From assembly GCF_023256195.1 (NCBI RefSeq), contig NZ_JAGDWX010000023.1, forward strand, positions 839 to 64,838: a stretch of DNA of 64,000 nt, written 5' to 3'. This document shows positions 40,766-50,029 of this stretch, one piece after another; position 1 is the first letter of the stretch; each line of letters starts with the position of its first letter. A program made the translations under genes and the position numbers. Origin of the DNA: Acidithiobacillus sp. (GTDB taxonomy: Bacteria; Pseudomonadota; Gammaproteobacteria; Acidithiobacillales; Acidithiobacillaceae). Under the pieces are notes generated by a model. That model worked only from the letters and a program-made list of their open reading frames with translations. It did no database searches and was not told the origin of the DNA.

Positions 40766-42252
40766 TGCCGGGGCAGGTGGACGACGACGTAGAGACTCTC
40801 CTGTCCTTGGCGCACCAGCATGGGGATAGGCTCGTTGCTCGGCAGGTGTTTGACGATCTCGGCCAGCTGTTCGGGGCTGGTGACCTCCTGCTGATCGATC
40901 TGCTGGATGGCCATGCCCGCCGTCAGGCCGATCTCTGCCGCTGGGCCGGGGTACACACTTTCGATGACCACGCCGTGGTGAATGCCCAGCTCCTTCATCT
41001 CGTTTGGTCCGAGGGTCGTGACGCGGATTCCCAGCCGGTGAATGTCCGCGGTCTTGACCGCTTCGGCATGACGCATCTTGACGGGCATTACCCCGACCTT
41101 GACCTCGATGGTCTCGGGCTTGCCATCACGCAGGATACCCACCGGCACGGTCTTGCCCGGGCGGGTGTCGCCCACCAGGGGTGGCAGCTGGCCCACGTTA
41201 TAGATGGGGATATGATTGTAGGTAACGATGACATCGCCGCTGCGCAGCCCAGCCTTGGCCGCTGCCTCGTGCGGCTGGACCGAGGCGATGAGCGCGCCCA
41301 CGGGCTCTTTCAGATGCAGAGCCTTGGCCATCTGGGGGCTGACCTCCTGCACATCCACCCCGAGCCAGCCGAAGGTGAGTTTCTTGTGCTCCATGAAGGC
41401 ATGCACGGCGCGCATGGCGGTATTGATGGGGATACTGAAGGACAGGCCCATGTAACCGCCATCGTTGGTATAGATCTGGTCATTGATGCCCACGACCTGG
41501 CCCTCCATGTTGAAGATGGGACCGCCCGAGTTGCCGGGATTGATCGGCACATCGCTCTGGATGAAGGGAATATATTCATCGTCGTGGGGCAGCGAACGAT
41601 CCAGGGCGCTGACGACGCCCTGGGTGACGGTGTTGTAGAAGCCGAAGGGCATGCCGATGGCGAGCAGCCATTGCCCTACCTTGAGATCATTGGAATTGCC
41701 CAGCTGCACTGTGGGCAGATCGTGGGCTGGGATTTTCAGCAGCGCGGTGTCGTAGCGCACCGACAGGCCCACCACCTTGGCGGGGTAGGCGCGGTGGTTG
41801 GTGAGGGTGACGATGATATGGTGCATACCGCGCACCACGTGCCCCGCCGTCACGATGTAGCCGTTGGGCGAGATGATGAAGCCGGAACCCAGGGCCTCCA
41901 TCTTCTCTTTCTGCGGTGGCTGGGCTCCGGGGAAACCTTGGAAAAACTGGTAGAAGGGCGAATCCTTCGGGAACGGATTCTGGATATTTTGCCCGCCGAC
42001 GATCTTCGTGTCGGAATCGTCGATCTTGACGATGGCATTGCCGTACTTGTCGACGATGGGTGTGAAGCTCGGCAGATCCACCATCTTCTTGGCTTGGGCG
42101 GCCTGGGCAACACTCGGGACCGTGACGGGCGTCGAGGCCCCGTTGTCCTCGGCCAATGCCCAGCCGGCGGCGCCGAGGGCAAAGCCCATGACGGCGGCGC
42201 TGACGGCTATCAGTAGGGACCGCGGACGAGGAAGGGAGTTTCTCTGGGACAT
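40762..42252 (-). CDS. Do/DegP-DegQ family periplasmic serine protease with PDZ domains
   Basis: GSGFIISPNGYIVTAGHVV, DTALLKI, NPGNSGGPIFNMEGQVVGIN, PDZ FGWLGVDVQEVSPQMAKAL. Confidence 0.95.
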   Translation of the reverse strand: MSQRNSLPRPRSLLIAVSAAVMGFALGAAGWALAEDNGASTPVTVPSVAQAAQAKKMVDLPSFTPIVDKYGNAIVKIDDSDTKIVGGQNIQNPFPKDSPFYQFFQGFPGAQPPQKEKMEALGSGFIISPNGYIVTAGHVVRGMHHIIVTLTNHRAYPAKVVGLSVRYDTALLKIPAHDLPTVQLGNSNDLKVGQWLLAIGMPFGFYNTVTQGVVSALDRSLPHDDEYIPFIQSDVPINPGNSGGPIFNMEGQVVGINDQIYTNDGGYMGLSFSIPINTAMRAVHAFMEHKKLTFGWLGVDVQEVSPQMAKALHLKEPVGALIASVQPHEAAAKAGLRSGDVIVTYNHIPIYNVGQLPPLVGDTRPGKTVPVGILRDGKPETIEVKVGVMPVKMRHAEAVKTADIHRLGIRVTTLGPNEMKELGIHHGVVIESVYPGPAAEIGLTAGMAIQQIDQQEVTSPEQLAEIVKHLPSNEPIPMLVRQGQESLYVVVHLPRH

Positions 42253-42288
42253 GATTGCTAGCTCCTGATGCGTAAGGTGAAGGGACGA

Positions 42289-42399
42289 TCAGCGTTGCTT
42301 CCAACGCTGCCAGAGGCGATCGAGGGTCCAGGCGGCGGGCAGCACAAAAGCGAAGATGGCCAGGGTGATGAGAATGATCTCCACGATCTGCGTCAGCAT
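42289..42399 (-). CDS. Small single-TM protein (36 aa) downstream of bamD
   Basis: MLTQIVEIILITLAIFAFVLPAAWTLDRLWQRWKQR*; ATG 4 nt after the bamD stop. Confidence 0.45.
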   Translation of the reverse strand: MLTQIVEIILITLAIFAFVLPAAWTLDRLWQRWKQR

Positions 42400-42403
42400 G
42401 GCT

Positions 42404-43192
42404 TTAACGCTCGGCCGACGGCTGCCAGAGTGCGCGCAGTTTTTGTGTCTGTGGCGCGCTGGGCGCATTGCGGTGCAGGATGATGGCCGTGGTCCGCGCC
42501 AGAGCCATGAGATCCAGGTGACGGTAGGACCGGGCCAGGTAGTACAGAGCAAGGTTGCGCGCCGGGCTCAGTTGATAGTCGCGAATGACCCGTACACAGC
42601 GATTGGCTGCGGCAACGTAGGCGTGGCGAATGAAGTAGAACTTGCAGATGCGCAGATTCCGCTCCCCCAGGATGTCGATGATCTTGGCTATGTGCAGGCG
42701 CGCGCTGAGGGCGTAGGCGGTTTTGGGATAAGTCTCGGCCAGGTAGCGGAAGGTCTGCAGGGCCGCATAATCCGGTTGCGGATTGAACTCCGCTCCCTCG
42801 ATGGCCTGGTACTGTGCCAAGCCCTTGAGATACCAGGCATAGTCTACGTGGGGGTTGACCGGATGTGCCTTGATGAAGGCCTCGGCCGCTGCCACGGCCG
42901 CCTTGGAATCGCCTTGCTTGTAGTAGGCGTAGGCGGTATCCAGCTGCGCCTGTTCCGCGTAAGGGCCGTAGGGATATTCCGCTTGCAGATTCTGAAAATC
43001 ACGGACTGCGCGGTCGTAATCGCCACGGTCCAGAGCCGCTTTGCCGGGTCGGAACATGGCCTCGGCCGACCGCGCCTCATGCGCGTGGGGGTGCGGGCTG
43101 CCGGCACAGGCGCAGGTGGCGAGCACCAGGGCCGCCGACGACGCGCCACGCAGTAGTCTAATATTTACAGTGTTGCTAATTATGCGACTCAT
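42404..43192 (-). CDS. bamD: Outer membrane assembly lipoprotein BamD-like
   Basis: Lipobox LVLATCACAG; TPR pattern GDYDRAVRDFQNLQAEYPYGPYAEQAQLDTAYAYYKQGDSKAAVAAAEAFIKAHPVNPHVDYAWYLKGLA. Confidence 0.9.
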   Translation of the reverse strand: MSRIISNTVNIRLLRGASSAALVLATCACAGSPHPHAHEARSAEAMFRPGKAALDRGDYDRAVRDFQNLQAEYPYGPYAEQAQLDTAYAYYKQGDSKAAVAAAEAFIKAHPVNPHVDYAWYLKGLAQYQAIEGAEFNPQPDYAALQTFRYLAETYPKTAYALSARLHIAKIIDILGERNLRICKFYFIRHAYVAAANRCVRVIRDYQLSPARNLALYYLARSYRHLDLMALARTTAIILHRNAPSAPQTQKLRALWQPSAER

Positions 43193-43351
43193 GGTTTTTT
43201 GCGGCTGATCCAAATCTTGGTTTTGGTCCGCGCGGCACGATCCTGCATGCGCGGCAACGGACACTTCGACGGTGTGGCCCGGTGGTAAGTTCCCGGTGGA
43301 TGGCGCCCCCTCCCGGGGAACTTGATCGCGCTTTTGCCGCTCAGAGCGAGC

Positions 43352-45199
43352 ATGCCGCAGCTCCCCTCGTCTCCCACTCCCTTTCGTCGCCGACTGTTTC
43401 TGGCGGTGCTGCTATTGGCCGCACTCTTTGCGGTGCTCCTGGGTCGGATCGTGGGAATGGAGGTCCTGCATTACCGACGCTTCCGCCAGATGGCGCAGGC
43501 CAATCACAGTGCCATCGTACCGCTGGCGCCGGCGCGGGGGCTGATACTGGCCGCTCACGGACAGGTTCTGGCGGGCAATCGAGCCCGCTATGTGCTTGAG
43601 CTCATCCCCGACGAGGTGCACCACCTGCACGAAACCCTGGCGAGTCTGGAAAGACTCTTCCCCATCCCGCCGCAGCGGATGCAGCATCTACTGGCGACCT
43701 TGGACGACAAGCCCGCCTATCTGCCGCGCCTCCTGATGTCGCGGATGAGCCCGGCGCAGATGGCCCGTTTTGCCGTGCGTGCGCAGGATTTTCCGGGCGT
43801 CGGCCTGGCGGTACGCTGGCATCGCTTTTACCCTTACTCGCCCCTGTTCAGCAATGTGGTGGGCTATGTGGGGCCCGTTACGGCGGCGGATCTGCAAGGC
43901 TTCGATCCGCAGAAGTATCTTTATCGCCGCCACGTCGGCCTCACGGGTCTGGAATATGCCTTCGAGCGCGATCTGCGCGGTCGCTTCGGATATCGCATCC
44001 TGGAGGTCAACGCCCTGGGTGACCCGGTCGCGCAGTTGCGTACAGTGCCGCCTACTCCCGGCGACACCCTGCAGACGACATTGCGCCTGCGGGTGGAACG
44101 GGCGGTGGCGCGGGTCATGCGTCGCTACCACTATCGGGGTGCACTGGTCGCCATCAATCCCAACACCGGTGCGGTTTTGGCCAGCGTCAGCAATCCGAGC
44201 TTCAACGCCAACTGGTTCGTCAACGGCATCCGCCAGCGGCACTGGCAGTCGCTGCTGCACCAACCGGGACGGCCGCTGGTGGATCGGGTTGCTCAGGGAC
44301 TCTATCCGCCGGGTTCTACCATCAAGCCTTTCTACGCCCTTCAGGCTTTACAGGACCACGTCATCGGTCCCAATTTTCACACCTACTGCCCGGGTTTCCT
44401 GCGGGTCGGAGGGCACGTCTATTGGGACTGGTATCGGGCCGGATTTGGTGAAACCGGCCTGACCAAGGCGCTCGCCTGGTCCGTCGATGTCTTTTTCTAC
44501 AAGCTGGCCATGAAGATGGGCATCCAACGCCAGGACCAGGCGCTGTGGCGCTTTGGCTTCGGCCGTCCGGCACCTATCGATACCCCGGGCAGCAGTCCGG
44601 GCTTCGTGCCGACGCCGGCGTGGAAAGAACGCCGCTGGCACGCACCCTGGTATACCGGCGACAGCATCATCCTCGGCATCGGTCAGGGCTATCTGCTGGT
44701 CACGCCCCTGCAGCTCGTGCGGGCCGTTGCTGCCATTGCCAACGGCGGCAGGCTGCCCTATCTGCACGTGGCCCGGGCGCTGATCAACCCACTCACCGGA
44801 CGGCGTACCCTGCTGTCCGTGCCGCCCGCCAAGAATCTGCACCTGCCGGCCTTTGCCCTGCGAGCGGTGCGCCGGGGTATGCACGCCTGTGTCACCCGGG
44901 GTACCTGCCAAGCGGTGTCTTACCCGGGACTGTCCATGGCGGGCAAGACCGGTACGGCGGAAGTCCCCGTCGCCTTCAAGGACGGTCGTACGGTCTACAA
45001 CGACGACTCCCTGTTCATCGGCTGGGCACCCTACCACCATCCGCGCATCGCCGTGGCGGCCGTGGTGGAGGATGGCGGTGCCAACGCCTGGCAGGCCCTG
45101 CCCGTGGCTCGTGCGGCCTTTCTTGCCTACCTCAAGCCCCATTTGAAGATCAAGACCTTCACCAATATCGTCGTGAATCCAGCCCAGGCCTTTGGCTAA
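43352..45199 (+). CDS. mrdA: Penicillin-binding protein 2
   Basis: GMEVLHYRRFRQMAQANHSAIVPLAPARGLI; YPPGSTIKPF (SxxK), WSVDVFFYKLA, MAGKTGTAEV (KTG). Confidence 0.94.
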   Translation: MPQLPSSPTPFRRRLFLAVLLLAALFAVLLGRIVGMEVLHYRRFRQMAQANHSAIVPLAPARGLILAAHGQVLAGNRARYVLELIPDEVHHLHETLASLERLFPIPPQRMQHLLATLDDKPAYLPRLLMSRMSPAQMARFAVRAQDFPGVGLAVRWHRFYPYSPLFSNVVGYVGPVTAADLQGFDPQKYLYRRHVGLTGLEYAFERDLRGRFGYRILEVNALGDPVAQLRTVPPTPGDTLQTTLRLRVERAVARVMRRYHYRGALVAINPNTGAVLASVSNPSFNANWFVNGIRQRHWQSLLHQPGRPLVDRVAQGLYPPGSTIKPFYALQALQDHVIGPNFHTYCPGFLRVGGHVYWDWYRAGFGETGLTKALAWSVDVFFYKLAMKMGIQRQDQALWRFGFGRPAPIDTPGSSPGFVPTPAWKERRWHAPWYTGDSIILGIGQGYLLVTPLQLVRAVAAIANGGRLPYLHVARALINPLTGRRTLLSVPPAKNLHLPAFALRAVRRGMHACVTRGTCQAVSYPGLSMAGKTGTAEVPVAFKDGRTVYNDDSLFIGWAPYHHPRIAVAAVVEDGGANAWQALPVARAAFLAYLKPHLKIKTFTNIVVNPAQAFG

Positions 45200-45288
45200 G
45201 GGAACCTCTGCAGAAAAATCTGGTCATAAACGCGTGCCAATAGCCGCAAAGTTCATTATCATTAAATTTTATCGAGGATCCTGCTATC

Positions 45289-45396
45289 ATGTTCTACGCG
45301 ACTTTTATCGTTTTGGGCGGCATGTGGGTCGGTGCCGTGTTTTTTGCCATGCGCAGCACCTTCGGCAAAGACACCAAGGATCAGCATCCCCACTGA
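45289..45396 (+). CDS. Small single-TM protein (35 aa) upstream of the K+ channel
   Basis: MFYATFIVLGGMWVGAVFFAMRSTFGKDTKDQHPH*; GAGG upstream; not in the ORF track. Confidence 0.45.
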   Translation: MFYATFIVLGGMWVGAVFFAMRSTFGKDTKDQHPH

Positions 45397-45429
45397 ATCC
45401 GATCCGCCCCCAATCCGGGAGGATCTCAT

Positions 45430-46665
45430 TTGAAAGTACCTGAACTGATCCAGTTCTCGTGGTGGCAGCGCTGGGCTAGATCCGGCGCGCGTGTGCAGGC
45501 CGCGTTGCACCTGGAGCACTGGTTTCCACACGTGCCCATGGCACTGGCCGTCGGCCTGCTGGGCGGCCTATCGGTGCTGGAAACACTCCCCAGCCTTGCC
45601 AAGGTGTTTCCGGAGCTGCAGGTCATTACCCCTTCCACCAGCCTGACTCAGGTGCCACTGCTCTCGGCTCTGGGTACCGTACCGGAGCTGGTGGCCGGTA
45701 TCGTCCTGCTCATCATGGCCTTTGGCCTACTGTTTCGGTCCCGCTTCTCCTGGGTCATCACCCTGCTGCTCGCCGCAGTGACTCTGGCTCTGCTGGTGCA
45801 TCAGTATGGCTGGACCTGGAACGGGATGATGGTTTTCAACGTCGCCATTCTCCTGGCCCTGCTCATCTTCCGTCACCATTTTGCGCGCTCCAGCGTCGCC
45901 GCGGGCAGCCTGTTTGCGGTAGTCTCGGTGTTGCTGCTCATGAGCTACGCCGTGTTCGGTGCCTACGTGCTGGGGGCAGGCTTCTCGCCCAAGATCGATA
46001 ATCTCGTCACGGCGCTCTATTTTTCGGTGGTCACCATGTCCACCGTGGGGTACGGTGACATCGTCCCGAAAAGTGAGGACGCGCGACTCTTTGTGGTGTC
46101 CATCATCCTGCTCGGCATCACCGTCTTTGCTACCTCTATCTCGGCGGTGATCGTGCCGCTCGTCAGTGGCCGGATGCAAAGGCTGCTCATGGGCGAAAAG
46201 AAAACCAAGCGCCGCAATCATTACCTCTTGGTGGGCGACAATGCCCTGGCCCAGAACACCTATCGAGCGCTGCGAGAGCGTCACCTGCCTGTGCTGGTGC
46301 TGCTCCCGCATCGCCCGGAGAACCTTTGGATGGAGGAGGCCGACCTCATGATCGGTGACCCCGCCGATCCCGAGGTGCTGCGTCAGGCGGGTGCATTGCA
46401 AGCCCTGGGTGTACTGGCCTTGCGCAGTGACGACAGCGAAAATGCCTTTATCGTCCTGGCAGCCAAGGATCTGGGCGTCGATGGCAAGACGGTGGCTGCG
46501 GTGGATGAAGTGCGCAACGTCGCCCGTCTGCGCAAGACCGGCGTCGATCTGGTCATCGCGCCGCAGGTGCTGGGTGGGCGGGTGCTCATCCAGAGTCTCA
46601 GCGGACAGAGTTTTGCGGGCGAGGAAATTCTCTCGGGCATGTTCGGCGAGGAGGCGCGGGCGTGA
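45430..46665 (+). CDS. Voltage-gated-type K+ channel with TrkA-N domain (paralog of 18187-19455)
   Basis: TMSTVGYGDIVPKSEDARLFVVSIILLGITVFATSISAVIVP; RCK NHYLLVGDNALAQNTYRAL. Confidence 0.9.
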   Translation: MKVPELIQFSWWQRWARSGARVQAALHLEHWFPHVPMALAVGLLGGLSVLETLPSLAKVFPELQVITPSTSLTQVPLLSALGTVPELVAGIVLLIMAFGLLFRSRFSWVITLLLAAVTLALLVHQYGWTWNGMMVFNVAILLALLIFRHHFARSSVAAGSLFAVVSVLLLMSYAVFGAYVLGAGFSPKIDNLVTALYFSVVTMSTVGYGDIVPKSEDARLFVVSIILLGITVFATSISAVIVPLVSGRMQRLLMGEKKTKRRNHYLLVGDNALAQNTYRALRERHLPVLVLLPHRPENLWMEEADLMIGDPADPEVLRQAGALQALGVLALRSDDSENAFIVLAAKDLGVDGKTVAAVDEVRNVARLRKTGVDLVIAPQVLGGRVLIQSLSGQSFAGEEILSGMFGEEARA

Positions 46666-46961
46666 GTGCTGCCCTGGCCCTGTTCATCGTGTTCCTGGCT
46701 TTGCTCGGCCTCGCCGTGGGCAGTATTTTCCTGCACGTGCTGCTGTGGGTGCTGGGCGGGGTGCTGGCGCTTTTTCTCTATTTCATCCCAGCCATAGTCG
46801 CAGGTGCACGCCACCACGAGCACAGTCTCTGGATCCTCGTCCTCGACATCGTCCTCGGCTGGTCCGGTATCGCCTGGGTGGTGCTGCTGATCTGGGCCCT
46901 CGTGGGCGAGTCGCACGCGGGCTTGCGCAGGCTTCGTGCCGACGGCACACCGCTCTCCTGA
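46662..46961 (+). CDS. Superinfection immunity (T4 Imm-like) family membrane protein
   Basis: LALFLYFIPAIVAGARHHEHSLWILVLDIVLGWSGIAWVVLLIWALVGES matches the YF.P.I.A..R.H.....I...N..LGWT..GW...L.WA pattern of the Imm family; GTG start overlaps the channel stop. Confidence 0.75.
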   Translation: MSAALALFIVFLALLGLAVGSIFLHVLLWVLGGVLALFLYFIPAIVAGARHHEHSLWILVLDIVLGWSGIAWVVLLIWALVGESHAGLRRLRADGTPLS

Positions 46962-47007
46962 ATCGATCAGGACGGATTGCGCCGTCAGGCGCTTCCTGAC
47001 GCGGCGC
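46956..47007. terminator. Two adjacent stem-loops between convergent genes
   Basis: TCCTGA/TCAGGA (46956-46961/46967-46972), and GCGCC-GTCAGG/CCTGAC-GGCGC (46979-46989/46995-47007). Confidence 0.5.
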
Positions 47008-47009
47008 GC

Positions 47010-48074
47010 TCAGCCGTTTTCGCGGCTGACCGTAAAGCTTCCCAGACGCAGGCGCCGAAGACTGCGCAGATAGGTCTCGGGACTACTGGTCGGGGCCATG
47101 GGGCCGATCTTGACGGCGTAGCTGTGGCCATCGACGGCCACCAACTGCGCTGTGCTGATGCCGAACTCCCGGAGTCGATGTTGTTCTTCCCGTGCGTGGG
47201 CAAGGTCCATGGGGTCGGCGGAGATCAAATAGAGGGCTGGTTGCAGCGCAGCGCTTGGCCAGTGCCGGACTTTGGGAGGCTCCTCATGCGCGGGTGTCTG
47301 CGTCTCCGGAGTCTGCGGCAACGGAGTCGTCCGGCGTGCCACGACCACGGGTCGGGCCGGATTGCTGGCGAAAGCATCCTCTACCACGGCTTGCAGACGC
47401 GCCTGGGCGGCCGGCGAGGCGGCCTCCTGGGGCACCTGGACTGGGGTAATCGTGGCCAGCGTCGGAGGCGGAGTCCTGCTGCGTACCTGGGTCAGCTGCG
47501 GGGTAGCCACGGTCGGTGTCACCGGACTGTTGGCAACGGCCTGAATCTGTACGGGCGTGGTGCCCTGCGTCACCATGCCGAGGGCGTGTGCAGTGCCCAG
47601 GGACAGGTCCATCACCCGACCGGCAACGAAAGGACCGCGATCGTCCACCAGAACCAGTACACTGCGGCCGTTGACGAGATTGGTGACGCGCACGCAGGAG
47701 GGAAGGGGCAGCACCCGGCTGGCAGCGGTAAGGGCATTCTGGTGGAAGGCCGTGCCCATGGCGGTGACGCTGCTGGAAGAGGCGCGATCGTACCAGGAGG
47801 CAATGCCGCGCACGTCGTAGCCACGAGCCGTGGTCAGGGGATGATACCAGCGGCCGTTGATTTCGTAGGGTTGATTGTAGGCTGCCTGCAGGTCCGGAGA
47901 TGGCGCATAGCAGACTTCGCCATTGGAAAATGCCGCACCCACCCGCGCCGCGTGGTAGGCGCGCGCGCTGGCGGCGCCTTGGTGTGCGGGAAGACTCGCG
48001 CAGCCAGCTAGCCCGGTGAGCGCGACAGCGAAGGCGCCGAAGCGCCACAGAGGGGTGGGCGATGGTGTCGGCAT
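47010..48074 (-). CDS. rlpA: RlpA-like septal ring lipoprotein (DPBB + SPOR)
   Basis: LTGLAGCASL lipobox; RGIASWYDRASSSSVTAMGTAFHQNALTAASRVLPLPSCVRVTNLVNGRSVLVLVDDRGPFV; C-terminal SPOR-like region. Confidence 0.93.
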   Translation of the reverse strand: MPTPSPTPLWRFGAFAVALTGLAGCASLPAHQGAASARAYHAARVGAAFSNGEVCYAPSPDLQAAYNQPYEINGRWYHPLTTARGYDVRGIASWYDRASSSSVTAMGTAFHQNALTAASRVLPLPSCVRVTNLVNGRSVLVLVDDRGPFVAGRVMDLSLGTAHALGMVTQGTTPVQIQAVANSPVTPTVATPQLTQVRSRTPPPTLATITPVQVPQEAASPAAQARLQAVVEDAFASNPARPVVVARRTTPLPQTPETQTPAHEEPPKVRHWPSAALQPALYLISADPMDLAHAREEQHRLREFGISTAQLVAVDGHSYAVKIGPMAPTSSPETYLRSLRRLRLGSFTVSRENG

Positions 48075-48298
48075 GGTTCTCCTCTCCCGCACCGGAATTT
48101 CTGGATTGTAGGGCGAGCATGCTATAAAGTTCAAGTGGGATAAGGGGTTATATCTGCTTTTTCCACTGCTTTGCCAGGATGGCGGCGGAGCCGGCAACTT
48201 TTTTTCTTCGCGCGGGTCTCAGTCGCCATCCCGAGAGACAAAACGCCTATGCCGCACATACCGCTGTATCCTGTTCCACCCGGGCAACGGAGTCTAGG

Positions 48299-50029
48299 GT
48301 GAGACCGCTGCCATCGGCTCGCGCGCGCTGGTTCGTCGCCGTCGTACTGCTGGGCTTTGTGGCCATGCTCGGGCGCGACTTCGTCTTGCAGGTTCAGGAC
48401 GGCCATCGTCTGCGCGATCAGGGACGGATGCGCTATCTGCGCACACTTCCCCTCAGCAGCCAGCGGGGGATCATTCTCGGCCGTAACGGTGAACCTCTTG
48501 CCGTCAATGTTCCGGCGGTGACCATCTGGGCGGACCCCAAGGTCTTGGAGAGCGAGCGCAGTCGCTGGCAGACCTTGGCCAGGACCCTGCACCTTCGTGT
48601 CGGCGAACTCGCCCAGCTTCTGCGCGCCGGTGGTGCCGACTTCGCCTATCTGCGACGTCAAGTGCCGCCGAGTCTGGGCCGGGCGGTGCGCGCCCTGCAT
48701 CTCCCCGGTGTCGGTGTCAGCCCCAGTAGCCGCAGCTATTTCCCGCTGGGAGCAGTCACAGAGCCCCTTGTCGGCTTTCTCGATGAGGCGCACCGCGGTG
48801 CCGGTGGTCTGGAAATGGCCTTCAATGGCTGGTTGGCCGGGCAGAGTGGCCGGGAGCAGGCCTTGCTGGATCCCCGCGGACAGGTGCTTCAGGTGGCCCG
48901 CGTGGAGGCTCTGGCGCACCCGGGCTCGCCCATCCGCCTTACCATCAGTCCGCAGATCCAGTACTGGGCCTATGTCGCCCTGCGCGCTGCCCAGAAGCAC
49001 TTTGGCGCGGCCAACGGCTCGGCGGTGGTCATGAACGTGCGCAATGGCCAGATTCTGGCCATGGTGAGTGTTCCGAGCTGTAATCCCAACGACCTGGCCA
49101 GTTGCCGTAGTGCCGCGGATTTTACCAACAATGCGATACACCAGGCCTTCGAGCCGGGTTCGGTCATGAAGCCCTTTGCCATCGCCGCCGCCCTCGCCAG
49201 TCACAGTGTCTCGCCATCGGCGCGATTCAATGTGTCGCAGCCGTTGTGGATCGGGGGCTACCCCATCACCGACGATGTCCTGCACCATGTCCTCAATATC
49301 GAGCACATCCTCAAGTACTCCAGCTGCATCGGTACCGCCAAGATCGCCCTGCGTACCCCGCGACAGGATATCTACCGCATGTACCGTGCGGTAGGCTTTG
49401 GGCGCGAGCTCAGCTTGGGCCTGCCCGGTGCCACCGGCGGGGTGCTGCCGCCTTGGCAGGGTTGGGGCAAGGCGCGCCACGCCACCATCGCCATAGGTTA
49501 TGGGGTGTCGGTGACGACCCTGCAGCTGGCGGACGCCTACGCGGCCATCGCCAATGGCGGTTACCACGTGCGTCCACAGCTGATGCTTGGCGAGCCCCTG
49601 AAACGCAGGCGGGTCATGCCCGCCTGGGTGGCCGCAGATCTGCGCCGCTGGCTGCGCAGCGTGGCAGAGCCCAATGGCACGGGCATATTGGCGGCCATTC
49701 CGGGTTACCAGGTGGCGGGTAAAACCGGGACGGCGGATATCGCCAATGGCAAGGACGGCTTTTTCCACCACCGTACCAACGCTACCTTCGTGGGCTTCGC
49801 CCCCGGGCGGGATCCGCGTCTCGTGATGGCGGTGACCCTGAGAGACAGCGACAAATTCTGGAATTTTGGTGGCGTGGAGGCGGCGCCGGTGTTTCGGGTG
49901 ACCATGGAACACGCACTGGAAGAGATGGACGTGCCGCCCCTGTGGTGCGGCAAGCGGGTTTGTTCGCTCAAGGCGCCACGCATCACGCTGGCGCAGGCAG
50001 AAATTTGGTCCGAGGGTGGGGGTCAGTGA
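48299..50029 (+). CDS. ftsI: FtsI/PBP3-like peptidoglycan D,D-transpeptidase
   Basis: TLPLSSQRGIILGRNGEPLAVNVPAVTIWADPK; FEPGSVMKPF (SxxK), VAGKTGTADIANG (KTG); start assumed at GTG 48299. Confidence 0.9.
   Translation: MRPLPSARARWFVAVVLLGFVAMLGRDFVLQVQDGHRLRDQGRMRYLRTLPLSSQRGIILGRNGEPLAVNVPAVTIWADPKVLESERSRWQTLARTLHLRVGELAQLLRAGGADFAYLRRQVPPSLGRAVRALHLPGVGVSPSSRSYFPLGAVTEPLVGFLDEAHRGAGGLEMAFNGWLAGQSGREQALLDPRGQVLQVARVEALAHPGSPIRLTISPQIQYWAYVALRAAQKHFGAANGSAVVMNVRNGQILAMVSVPSCNPNDLASCRSAADFTNNAIHQAFEPGSVMKPFAIAAALASHSVSPSARFNVSQPLWIGGYPITDDVLHHVLNIEHILKYSSCIGTAKIALRTPRQDIYRMYRAVGFGRELSLGLPGATGGVLPPWQGWGKARHATIAIGYGVSVTTLQLADAYAAIANGGYHVRPQLMLGEPLKRRRVMPAWVAADLRRWLRSVAEPNGTGILAAIPGYQVAGKTGTADIANGKDGFFHHRTNATFVGFAPGRDPRLVMAVTLRDSDKFWNFGGVEAAPVFRVTMEHALEEMDVPPLWCGKRVCSLKAPRITLAQAEIWSEGGGQ

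Noticed and set aside
39047-40792. 581-aa plus-strand ORF
   Set aside because: Antisense shadow of tolB and the D,D-carboxypeptidase gene.
40765-42216. 483-aa plus-strand ORF
   Set aside because: Antisense shadow of the DegP/DegQ-family gene.
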